Part shown: one piece after another, positions 1 through 5,532 of the stretch
Position numbering within the stretch: the stretch's first letter is position 1
How the letters are laid out: every line of letters starts with the position of its first letter
Source of the DNA: Akkermansiaceae bacterium UBA985
Lineage (GTDB): Bacteria; Verrucomicrobiota; Verrucomicrobiia; Verrucomicrobiales; Akkermansiaceae
Assembly: GCA_002292185.1 (NCBI GenBank)
Contig: DBBL01000106.1
Coordinates: 1-15,119, forward strand
Direction: 5' to 3'
DNA: 15,119 bases
Made by a program: the position numbers and the translations under genes
The notes under the pieces: model-generated
Told to the model about the DNA's origin: nothing
Database searches by the model: none
The model's input: only the letters and a program-made list of their open reading frames with translations

Positions 1-1307
1 CGAATATCTACTGCTGGTTGACTGTCTGCGGCCGTTGAAAAAATTTGCGACTTCTTAGCTGGCACCGTTGTATTGCGCTCAATCATTGGAGTCGCGATAC
101 TGCCCATCGTCTCAATCGAAAGGCTCAGAGGCGTTACATCGAGAAGTAACACATCAGTTACGTCACCCTGAAGCACGCCGCCTTGAATAGAAGCTCCGAT
201 AGCGACTACCTCATCTGGGTTGACTCCCTTGTGCGGCTCTTTGCCGGCAAGCTCTGCTGCAATCTCTTGAACCTTGGGCATACGAGTCATACCTCCGACA
301 AGAACAAGCTCATCGATATCACTGGCGTTAACTCCAGCCTCTTTCAAGCAATCCAATACAGGCTTCTTGGTGCGATCAAAGAGCTTGTCTGTGATCTGCT
401 CCAACTTAGAACGGCTAATCGTGGTCTGAATGTGTTTAGGCCCATTTTGATCAGCGGTGATGAAAGGCAAATTGACGTCGTAGCTTTGAGACGAGCTCAG
501 TGCGATCTTTGCTTTTTCTGCTTCTTCACGAATCCGCTGAAGAGCATCAGGCTGCCCTGAAAGGTCAACACCCTCGCTAGACTTAAACTCACTGACAATC
601 CATTTAATGATAGCGTTGTCCCAGTCATCACCACCGAGCATGGTATCACCATCTGTTGCCAAAACTTCAAATACACCATCCCCGATTTCCAAGACGGAAA
701 TATCAAAGGTTCCACCTCCAAGGTCATAAACGGCTATTTGCTCGTCAGATTTTTTATCCAAACCATAGGCTAATGATGCGGCTGTAGGCTCGTTAATGAT
801 GCGGCGCACTTTAAGCCCAGCAATTTCACCTGATGCTTTTGTTGCGTTACGCTGAGAGTCATTAAAGTAAGCAGGCACTGTGATAACAGCTTCGGTGATT
901 GTTTCACCCAGCTTAGCCTCAGCATCACTTTTCAGCTTACCCAAGATCATCGCTGAGATTTCCTGCGGTGAGTAGGTCTTCTTCTCGCCACCTACTTCTA
1001 CCTCGATATGAGCATCACCATTGTCTGCCTCTACGACACTGTATGGTAATTGCTTATCATCATCGTTGAGCTCAGCATACTTACGGCCGATGAGGCGCTT
1101 CGCTGAGAAAATGGTGTTTTTGGGATTAGTAACGGCTTGGCGCTTGGCCGCCTGGCCGACAAGACGTTCACCGCTCTTAGTGAATGCAACAATAGAGGGT
1201 GTGGTGCGCGCTCCTTCAGAGTTTTCAAGCACCTGAGGCTCACCGCCTTCCATGATAGCCATGCAAGAGTTGGTGGTTCCGAGGTCGATTCCTAGTATTT
1301 TAGACAT
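1..1307 (-). CDS. dnaK: Molecular chaperone DnaK (Hsp70), partial; C-terminal part lies beyond the left edge
   Basis: ATP-dependent cytosolic chaperone that binds exposed hydrophobic segments with DnaJ and GrpE. The reading frame is open from an ATG at 1307 down to the edge, giving about 435 of the usual ~640 residues. The start [15 protein letters not shown] carries the phosphate-1 motif (residues 6-14). Further on come [11 protein letters not shown], a [11 protein letters not shown] phosphate-2 block near residue 195, and [10 protein letters not shown] near residue 340. The linker and first substrate-binding strands ([16 protein letters not shown], then [10 protein letters not shown]) are present. 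The nucleotide-binding domain is therefore complete, while the peptide-binding lid is missing only because the window ends. No grpE or dnaJ is visible next to it. It follows a terminator at 1635-1663, so it should have its own promoter in the ~330 bp upstream. No Shine-Dalgarno sequence precedes the ATG. Confidence 0.97.
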   Translation of the reverse strand, partial: MSKILGIDLGTTNSCMAIMEGGEPQVLENSEGARTTPSIVAFTKSGERLVGQAAKRQAVTNPKNTIFSAKRLIGRKYAELNDDDKQLPYSVVEADNGDAHIEVEVGGEKKTYSPQEISAMILGKLKSDAEAKLGETITEAVITVPAYFNDSQRNATKASGEIAGLKVRRIINEPTAASLAYGLDKKSDEQIAVYDLGGGTFDISVLEIGDGVFEVLATDGDTMLGGDDWDNAIIKWIVSEFKSSEGVDLSGQPDALQRIREEAEKAKIALSSSQSYDVNLPFITADQNGPKHIQTTISRSKLEQITDKLFDRTKKPVLDCLKEAGVNASDIDELVLVGGMTRMPKVQEIAAELAGKEPHKGVNPDEVVAIGASIQGGVLQGDVTDVLLLDVTPLSLSIETMGSIATPMIERNTTVPAKKSQIFSTAADSQPAVDI

Positions 1308-1634
1308 AATAATTAGATGGTTTGATGGTTTGGTTTGCTTCGTTTCAGCATGTAGATCGTTTTTCCATTCGGTAAGGCATGAGAACATGGACCATGTCGC
1401 ACCAATTGTATTTGTTAACTATCTACCTTGCAGATTACATGCCAACAAGGGACACTAAATACACAACCCAATCATAATGAGTTAATTACAGGCTATAAAT
1501 TCCCCCGAAAAACTATTGCGTAAGGCGCAGGAGCGTCAAAATGTCACAGCATTTCAGCTAACAAGCTAGACAAGATGACTCAGTGAGACAAAGACGCACT
1601 GCTGTGATCAAAATCATATCGGTGACCAGGGGAT
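1308..1634. other. Non-coding leader and promoter region of dnaK
   Basis: This stretch holds no convincing gene on either strand. Read on the minus strand, a TACAAT box (forward 1405-1410) would start transcription close to a 13-bp palindrome and leave a leader of about 90 nt. Its -35 partner (CTGCAA at 17 bp) is poor. I looked for a CIRCE element (TTAGCACTC-N9-GAGTGCTAA) and an obvious sigma-32 type promoter and found neither. A 16-codon frame starting MVHVLMPY lies inside the presumed leader, but I have no evidence that it is translated. Confidence 0.4.
1385..1397. promoter_or_regulatory. Perfect 6-1-6 palindrome upstream of dnaK
   Basis: ACATGG-A-CCATGT is a perfect inverted repeat around one central base, 78 to 90 bp upstream of the dnaK ATG. 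It sits just downstream of the candidate -10 box TACAAT (forward 1405-1410), a position where a bound dimer could block initiation. The repeat is directly visible. Its use as an operator, perhaps for heat-shock control, is inference. Confidence 0.3.
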
Positions 1635-1663
1635 AAAAAATGGCCACGTATCAACGTGACCAT
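1635..1663 (-). terminator. Intrinsic terminator of the 67-aa lipoprotein gene
   Basis: On the minus strand this is a 10-bp stem, ATGGTCACGT paired with ACGTGGCCAT (one G-U pair), with a four-base TGAT loop followed directly by six T. It lies about 48 bases after the stop of the 67-aa gene and separates it from dnaK. Confidence 0.85.
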
Positions 1664-1710
1664 GAATGAACGCAGCTGAACTGCTATTTTGTAACTGTAT
1701 CGCTAGTAAA

Positions 1711-1914
1711 TTACTTAGCGCTATCGGATACTATCGGTGCTGGGGCTGCAAGCGGAGCAGAAACTGAGACGGCACTATCAGTAGGAACATCATTGAATGC
1801 AGGCAGAGCACGCAATTTCGGTACACGTTGCTCACCGGTGCAACAGCCGCACGAAGACAGAGCAAAGACACTAAATGCGGCGATAGGAATGATCGTTAGT
1901 TTATACAAATTCAT
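1711..1914 (-). CDS. Small putative lipoprotein (67 aa), tandem family member A
   Basis: I do not recognise a named family. The N-terminus has Lys5 followed by a hydrophobic stretch (residues 6-19) and a lipobox-like LSSC with Cys22, then Gly-Cys-Cys. This suggests export and lipid anchoring in the outer or inner membrane. The rest is short, Pro/Ala/Val-rich and probably unstructured, ending APAPIVSDSAK. That tail matches those of the two smaller proteins upstream (APAPMVDLSAK and AAAPVHVEAAK), and all three genes end in the identical bases GCTAAGTAA. The gene is bracketed by terminators, at 1978-2019 before it and 1635-1663 after it, so it appears to be a single transcription unit. No Shine-Dalgarno sequence is seen. 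Its function is unknown. It is the longest of the three because of extra residues between the Cys cluster and the tail. Confidence 0.72.
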   Translation of the reverse strand: MNLYKLTIIPIAAFSVFALSSCGCCTGEQRVPKLRALPAFNDVPTDSAVSVSAPLAAPAPIVSDSAK

Positions 1915-1977
1915 ATTTAATGGTGTTATTTACTGATTATTAATGACGGGAATTGGCGGTGATGACAAGTAGAAATG

Positions 1978-2019
1978 AAAAAAGAAAAAAGGTGGGTTAG
2001 AATTAACTAACCCACCTTT
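1978..2019 (-). terminator. Strong intrinsic terminator after the 38-aa lipoprotein gene B
   Basis: A perfect 13-bp inverted repeat, AAAGGTGGGTTAG and CTAACCCACCTTT (1988-2000 and 2007-2019), encloses a six-base loop. On the minus strand it runs into a T-rich tract with one interruption (1978-1990). It starts 28 bp after the stop of gene B, so it insulates gene A from the two copies upstream. Confidence 0.9.
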
Positions 2020-2047
2020 GTGATATTTGATGTATTGATTACCCCGC

Positions 2048-2164
2048 TTACTTAGCAGATAAATCCACCATAGGTGCGGGTGCGACTTGTGAGTCAGGCT
2101 GTGAACCACAGGAGGCACAAAGTGCAAGACCTGCGGCAGCGGCAAGAATGATAGCAATTTTCAT
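2048..2164 (-). CDS. Tiny putative lipoprotein (38 aa), tandem family member B
   Basis: The frame is ATG to TAA on the minus strand and is too short for most gene callers. The start MKIAIILAAAAGLAL is a compact signal sequence with Lys2 and an Ala/Leu core. It is followed by C-A-S-C (Cys16, Cys19) and Gly-Ser, a degenerate lipobox. The tail APAPMVDLSAK closely matches that of member A, and the last nine bases GCTAAGTAA are identical in all three copies. A perfect terminator follows at once, which supports a real transcript. The 46-bp gap from member C suggests that C and B are co-transcribed. It resembles entericidin-type mini-lipoproteins in size only and lacks their conserved core. Function unknown. 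Confidence 0.66.
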   Translation of the reverse strand: MKIAIILAAAAGLALCASCGSQPDSQVAPAPMVDLSAK

Positions 2165-2210
2165 AGTTGGTATAATCTTAACGTTTTAGGGTCTTAACAC
2201 CAGGTGATCA

Positions 2211-2327
2211 TTACTTAGCAGCTTCTACATGCACAGGAGCGGCTGCTTCCTGTTGACAAGTACAAGAAGCACTAACCATGAATCCACATGCTGCTGCTAC
2301 GATTGCGATAATTTTAACGATTTTCAT
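2211..2327 (-). CDS. Tiny putative lipoprotein (38 aa), tandem family member C
   Basis: This ATG to TAA frame on the minus strand is the first of the three tandem copies in transcription order. The signal-like start MKIVKIIAIVAAACGF has two Lys before a hydrophobic core. It leads to S-A-S-C-T-C, with Cys22-x-Cys24 at the same positions as in member A. The tail AAAPVHVEAAK aligns with the tails of A and B, and the terminal GCTAAGTAA is shared. The lipobox (SASC) is imperfect, so lipid attachment is less certain than export. No Shine-Dalgarno motif precedes the ATG. About 240 bp of structured non-coding DNA separate it from the phosphatase gene upstream. Function unknown. Confidence 0.64.
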   Translation of the reverse strand: MKIVKIIAIVAAACGFMVSASCTCQQEAAAPVHVEAAK

Positions 2328-2414
2328 AATATAACTTAGTTTGTTTTAGTTCGTATTTTATTTGAGAGAGGACAAGCACGTCCAATCAACAGTCCTAATA
2401 CTATGGAATGCCCC

Positions 2415-2430
2415 ACATCTTGCAAGATGT
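2415..2430. promoter_or_regulatory. 16-bp perfect palindrome, possible operator
   Basis: ACATCTTG-CAAGATGT is a perfect, gap-free palindrome 88 to 103 bp upstream of the ATG of mini-lipoprotein C. A perfect 8-bp half-site repeat with no loop favours binding of a dimeric protein over an RNA hairpin. The regulator is not known and is not in this window. Confidence 0.4.
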
Positions 2431-2435
2431 ATCGT

Positions 2436-2517
2436 AAAAAATAACAAGCCCTCAATCAATAACAGGACTAGCCCCACATGGCAGCTTGATTGAGATTTCC
2501 TAGCCCTGTCCTGTTAT
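2436..2517 (-). terminator. Interleaved inverted repeats and T-tract after the phosphatase gene
   Basis: Two perfect inverted repeats cross each other. ATAACAGGAC (2459-2468) pairs with GTCCTGTTAT (2508-2517), and CTCAATCAA (2451-2459) pairs with TTGATTGAG (2486-2494). The 3' arms abut, sharing one base. On the minus strand nine bases (GGCTTGTTA) separate the second stem from six T. This would serve as the transcription end of the phosphatase gene. The crossing arrangement means either a pseudoknot or two mutually exclusive hairpins. Confidence 0.55.
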
Positions 2518-2564
2518 CTGGATGAAATCGGCGGGCTCAGGCAAAGGCGTCATTCATAGCAACC

Positions 2565-4007
2565 TCACCTTTTCTCAACAGCGATCATTGTTATGTCATC
2601 CATCTGAGGCTGGTTTCCTGCAAAGACAGATACCTCCTGCAGAATGGATTCCACAACCCTCTCCGCGCCTAGCGCTGCTGCCTTGGAGAATACTTGCTCT
2701 AACTTCTCCAACCCAAACTCATTATCATAGTCATCAACAGCTTCACAAACTCCATCTGTATAAAGAAGAAGGCAGTCTCCTTGTTTCATTTCTATTTCTA
2801 CATCTTTCGTGACTCGATCAAACACATCGCCAGCATCAATGCCTAGAGCTAGGCCAGGAGGCTTAATAGTTTCAATACCACCGGTCTCAGCCCTGAATAA
2901 AAGAGGAGCATCATGCCCCGCCCTCGACATTCTTAATTTCCCAGTATCGTTATCTAAGACAATATAAATGAGACTTACAAACATATCCTCCCGCACATCA
3001 GGAAAGAGATGCCTGTTCACCAAGCCCAATGCCTCTGATGGACTCGCCGTTGCCATCGCCGTTAAGCGTAAAACACTACGGCACATTGCCATCAAAAGAC
3101 CTGCGGGCAGGCCCTTGCCAGTGACATCGGCGATGACGATTCCCGACCTATTTTCAGGTAAATCGATGTAGTCAAAATAATCACCGCTAATGATGCGTGC
3201 CGGAGTATTGCTGCCATATACTCGGTAGCCTGGTATGTGAGGTTCAGAAGATGGCAGCAGCACGTTTTGCACTTCTCTTGCCGTGCGTAATTCATCATCG
3301 ATCTTGCGCTTATCGGTGAGCTCTTGATGTATCATTGCGTTGCCCATGGCAAATGCCGACTGCTCAGAAACAGATCTAAATACATCGTAGTCGTTATCTG
3401 TGAATGGCCCGTTCTCATGATTACGCACTACAGCTACAACGCCGATATTTCTACCTCCATACTGCAGTGTAGATAGCATAGCAGAAAAATCCTGCGCGTA
3501 ATGAGTAGCCGATGAACTCAACGAGTCGTGGCTTCGAAGGCTCCCAATACGCACGCTAGCCTCAGTGGAGACCACCTCTCCCAACATTCCATCTTCTGCA
3601 CCAACCCTCGTCAACATGAGGTGGCTCATCAGAGCCTTAGAATTTGTTTTTGATAGCTCTGTAATTTGAGCCGGAACACTCACTAGTGGCGGACAATTTG
3701 AAGATATAAATTTAGGCACAAGATGAGCTCTATCCTCACTAAGCAAATAGATGGCGCCACCGTCAGTGCCCAGCACCTCGCCAAATCCTTCGACAATTTC
3801 CTTGTAGAGCTGAGCAGGGGTAATGTCCTTTTCGATAGCCTCACCAATATGGTGAAGAAAATCAAACATCCTCATTTCCTCACCAACAATATCATCTTTT
3901 TCTCGCTGAATCTTACGAAGACGCGCCCGGGTGATACACCATGCAAGAGTAGTGATGGCGAGCAGGAGGAATAGAACGACCGTAGCCGGATAACCAAGGT
4001 CCAACAT
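2565..4007 (-). CDS. Membrane-anchored GAF-SpoIIE (RsbU-like) serine phosphatase
   Basis: A PP2C-type phosphatase that, in known systems, dephosphorylates a STAS-domain anti-sigma antagonist and so releases a sigma factor or another target. The 480 residues begin with one membrane segment (about 7-25), then a basic stretch and a short helical linker. A GAF-like sensor covers about 65-225, followed by a helix with the typical REVQNVLLPS (244-253). The SpoIIE/PP2C domain follows, with metal-binding motifs SGDYFD (274-279), ADVTGKGLPAG (293-303), LYTDGV (415-420) and QMDDIT (468-473). All acidic metal ligands appear intact, so it should be active. The STAS gene lies directly upstream on the same strand with a 105-bp gap, which points to its substrate. 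No HATPase/RsbW-type kinase is in the window. The GAF ligand cannot be read from the sequence. Confidence 0.93.
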   Translation of the reverse strand: MLDLGYPATVVLFLLLAITTLAWCITRARLRKIQREKDDIVGEEMRMFDFLHHIGEAIEKDITPAQLYKEIVEGFGEVLGTDGGAIYLLSEDRAHLVPKFISSNCPPLVSVPAQITELSKTNSKALMSHLMLTRVGAEDGMLGEVVSTEASVRIGSLRSHDSLSSSATHYAQDFSAMLSTLQYGGRNIGVVAVVRNHENGPFTDNDYDVFRSVSEQSAFAMGNAMIHQELTDKRKIDDELRTAREVQNVLLPSSEPHIPGYRVYGSNTPARIISGDYFDYIDLPENRSGIVIADVTGKGLPAGLLMAMCRSVLRLTAMATASPSEALGLVNRHLFPDVREDMFVSLIYIVLDNDTGKLRMSRAGHDAPLLFRAETGGIETIKPPGLALGIDAGDVFDRVTKDVEIEMKQGDCLLLYTDGVCEAVDDYDNEFGLEKLEQVFSKAAALGAERVVESILQEVSVFAGNQPQMDDITMIAVEKR

Positions 4008-4112
4008 TGAAATACTGAGAATAAGGGTGTTTTGTAAAATTGATATAAGTCAAAAGGTCAGTCATTAGGACTGCGTGGACATATGTATGTCACCATTATG
4101 ATAAAACTACCA

Positions 4113-4640
4113 CTATTCGTTATCAGCTTCTTTGGCTTTCACTTCGGCCTCCAAATAATCTAGCACGGTGCCAAATTTTTCTGTGTTGCGTTTATCTGCC
4201 TCACACAACTTCCTGTGAGCATCAAGAACATGAACCCCTTGACCTATTTTCTCCTCGTCGCCCTTGCAGGCAACTAACTTGGCTCGGATGTCATCTATTG
4301 AGCCCCGCCAGCTCGATTCTTGCGGGTCAATATCCATCAGCACATCGAGGCCTAGATCTTCCAGGGATTTACGACTACGCTCGCTCGGCGCGGCGACTTG
4401 CAGCTTACCTCCAGGCACTTTCATCAACCTCATGGCGAGTCCAGCCATCGTGCCCATAAACGTAGAATCCATCCCTTTACATTCTTCCAAGTCGACAACA
4501 ATAGAGCTTACACCAGCAGCCATTTCTTTTTCACACCAGTCTTTAACCACCGGGCTGTTGACGAACGATCCCTTTCCATCGCAACGAATCCAAGAGAATT
4601 CGTTTTCGCGATATGCTGAAATTGAGTATTCTTCACTCAC
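4113..4640 (-). CDS. STAS-domain protein, probable anti-sigma factor antagonist
   Basis: 175 aa. Residues about 5-110 fit a STAS domain. The segment VVDLEECKGMDSTFMGTMAG (48-67) matches the strand-turn-helix around the phosphorylatable Ser of SpoIIAA/RsbV, making Ser59 or Thr60 the likely switch residue. A charged helical extension of about 60 residues follows, ending EVKAKEADNE, and is longer than in classical RsbV (~110 aa). It precedes the GAF-SpoIIE phosphatase gene on the same strand, so the two should form a partner-switching pair. The start is GTG at 4640; the frame has a stop two codons upstream, which leaves no longer alternative. No Shine-Dalgarno sequence is seen. A candidate sigma-70 promoter with an overlapping inverted repeat lies immediately upstream. 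The target (sigma factor, cyclase or other) is not known. Confidence 0.85.
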   Translation of the reverse strand: MSEEYSISAYRENEFSWIRCDGKGSFVNSPVVKDWCEKEMAAGVSSIVVDLEECKGMDSTFMGTMAGLAMRLMKVPGGKLQVAAPSERSRKSLEDLGLDVLMDIDPQESSWRGSIDDIRAKLVACKGDEEKIGQGVHVLDAHRKLCEADKRNTEKFGTVLDYLEAEVKAKEADNE

Positions 4641-4652
4641 AATTTAAAGAAA

Positions 4653-4676
4653 GATGTGTAACCTTAACGATGTGTA
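4653..4676. repeat. Direct repeat GATGTGTA in the STAS promoter
   Basis: GATGTGTA occurs at 4653-4660 and again at 4669-4676, spaced 16 bp start to start. The second copy overlaps the inverted repeat and the -10 region of the candidate promoter. The copies could be paired binding sites or coincidence. Confidence 0.35.
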
Positions 4677-4685
4677 CTGATACAC
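4672..4685. promoter_or_regulatory. Inverted repeat over the -10 box, possible operator
   Basis: GTGTA-CTGA-TACAC is a perfect 5-4-5 inverted repeat that covers the whole candidate -10 hexamer (4677-4682) of the STAS gene. A dimer bound here would exclude RNA polymerase. The repeat is seen; repression is inferred. Confidence 0.4.
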
Positions 4686-4705
4686 CAGTTCATCGCAAGG
4701 GTCAA
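4677..4705 (-). promoter_or_regulatory. Candidate sigma-70 promoter of the STAS-phosphatase pair
   Basis: On the minus strand TTGACC (forward 4700-4705) and TATCAG (forward 4677-4682) are separated by exactly 17 bp. They match the consensus boxes at 5/6 and 4/6. The start point would fall near 4670, leaving a leader of about 30 nt before the GTG at 4640. Confidence 0.5.
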
Positions 4706-4764
4706 CTAGAAGGGGGGCTAATTTGATGATCATCGACTTTAAAATAAGCGTTACTTCATTGCAA

Positions 4765-5520
4765 TCAGAGTGGAAAGCGAGTCCCCCCCTCACCACCGGA
4801 AATGATTTCCTTGAGAGCTGATGGCTCTCGACCACCCGCGATGACGGTTTCCACACCAGCATCTAGGGCGAACCTGACGGCCTTAAGCTTCGAAGCCATA
4901 CCTCCAATAGAGAATTTACCATGATCGGCCCGCACGTGCCCCGATACACTATCGATATCCTGAACCTCAGTGATGACACTGCCATCTTCCCCCTGCAAAC
5001 CATCAACCGTGCTCAGCATCACCAGCAGACGAGCATTGAGAAGTCGTGCAACTCTGGCTGAGAGCATGTCATTATCCCCCACCCTGAGTTCCTGAACAGC
5101 TACCGAATCATTCTCGTTAATGATCGGAATAATGTTCTTTTCTTGCAACAAACGATGCAGGGTATCCATCACGTTATTGCTTGGCCTCTCATGATCAAGG
5201 TCTGCAGCCGTCAGAAGAATTTGAGCCACATTGAGCCTGAATTTCTGGAACAAATTCTCGTAAGCATGCATCAATCGGGTTTGGCCCACAGCTGCACATG
5301 CTTGCCGTGAAGCTATATCCTCTGGATATCCTCCGAGATTTAACGCGGAAACGCCGGCCCCAACTGCCCCGCTGGAGACCATCACGCAGGGAACTCCAGA
5401 TGCTACCAATTCTGATATGGAAGTGACTAGCCGCACTAAAGAAGCCTCATCGAGAGTGCCGTCTTTTTCAGAGGTTAAGACCCCTGTTCCAATTTTGATT
5501 ACTACGATATCTCGTGCCAT
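4765..5520 (-). CDS. proB: Glutamate 5-kinase, short form without PUA domain
   Basis: Phosphorylates L-glutamate to gamma-glutamyl phosphate with ATP, the first step of proline synthesis in the cytosol. The 251 residues form an amino-acid-kinase fold. The nucleotide motif KIGTGVLT is at 9-16 and SSGAVGAG at 49-56. The glutamate site NENDSV is at 135-140 and GDNDMLSARVA at 148-158. STVDGL (170-175) and GGMASKLKA (206-214) complete the set. The protein stops just after this domain (GTRFPL), so the C-terminal PUA domain of the ~370-aa E. coli-type enzyme is missing. Short forms are known in other bacteria, so this need not be a truncation. It begins 12 bp after the pyrophosphatase stop and is probably co-transcribed with it. 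The partner proA is not in the window. No Shine-Dalgarno sequence precedes the ATG. Confidence 0.93.
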   Translation of the reverse strand: MARDIVVIKIGTGVLTSEKDGTLDEASLVRLVTSISELVASGVPCVMVSSGAVGAGVSALNLGGYPEDIASRQACAAVGQTRLMHAYENLFQKFRLNVAQILLTAADLDHERPSNNVMDTLHRLLQEKNIIPIINENDSVAVQELRVGDNDMLSARVARLLNARLLVMLSTVDGLQGEDGSVITEVQDIDSVSGHVRADHGKFSIGGMASKLKAVRFALDAGVETVIAGGREPSALKEIISGGEGGTRFPL

Positions 5521-5532
5521 GATTTGATAATG

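Larger units (their letters stand above)
2328..2564. other. Structured intergenic region between the phosphatase gene and the mini-lipoprotein cluster
   Basis: No gene is seen. It contains, in minus-strand order, two interleaved inverted repeats just after the phosphatase stop, a six-T tract, a 16-bp palindrome and about 90 bp leading to member C. The direct repeat CTAGCCC occurs at 2468-2474 and 2500-2506. I could not find a convincing -35/-10 pair for member C. Confidence 0.5.

Noticed and set aside
183..560. Plus-strand 125-aa frame
   Set aside because: It lies entirely inside dnaK on the other strand and resembles no known protein; a shadow frame.
1308..1634. CIRCE/HrcA or sigma-32 control of dnaK
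   Set aside because: Neither the TTAGCACTC-N9-GAGTGCTAA element nor a convincing sigma-32 type promoter is present.
1930..2157. Minus-strand 75-aa frame starting MLSFLPLPQV
   Set aside because: It overlaps the 38-aa gene B out of frame and reads through the perfect terminator hairpin at 1988-2019; its Phe-rich end is just the T-rich tract.
1711..2327. Entericidin-type toxin/antidote lipoproteins
   Set aside because: Size and lipobox are similar, but the conserved entericidin core after the Cys is absent and the shared C-terminal tail is different.
2522..2812. Plus-strand 96-aa frame
   Set aside because: Mostly antisense to the phosphatase catalytic domain, with no recognisable features.
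4725..4734. Palindrome GATGATCATC after proB
   Set aside because: Only 10 bp with no T-run and no link to promoter boxes; likely chance.
4712..4789. Runs of six G (intergenic) and seven C (proB 3' end) as phase-variation tracts
   Set aside because: The tracts are short, and the C run lies at the very end of a housekeeping gene where slippage would change only the last few residues.
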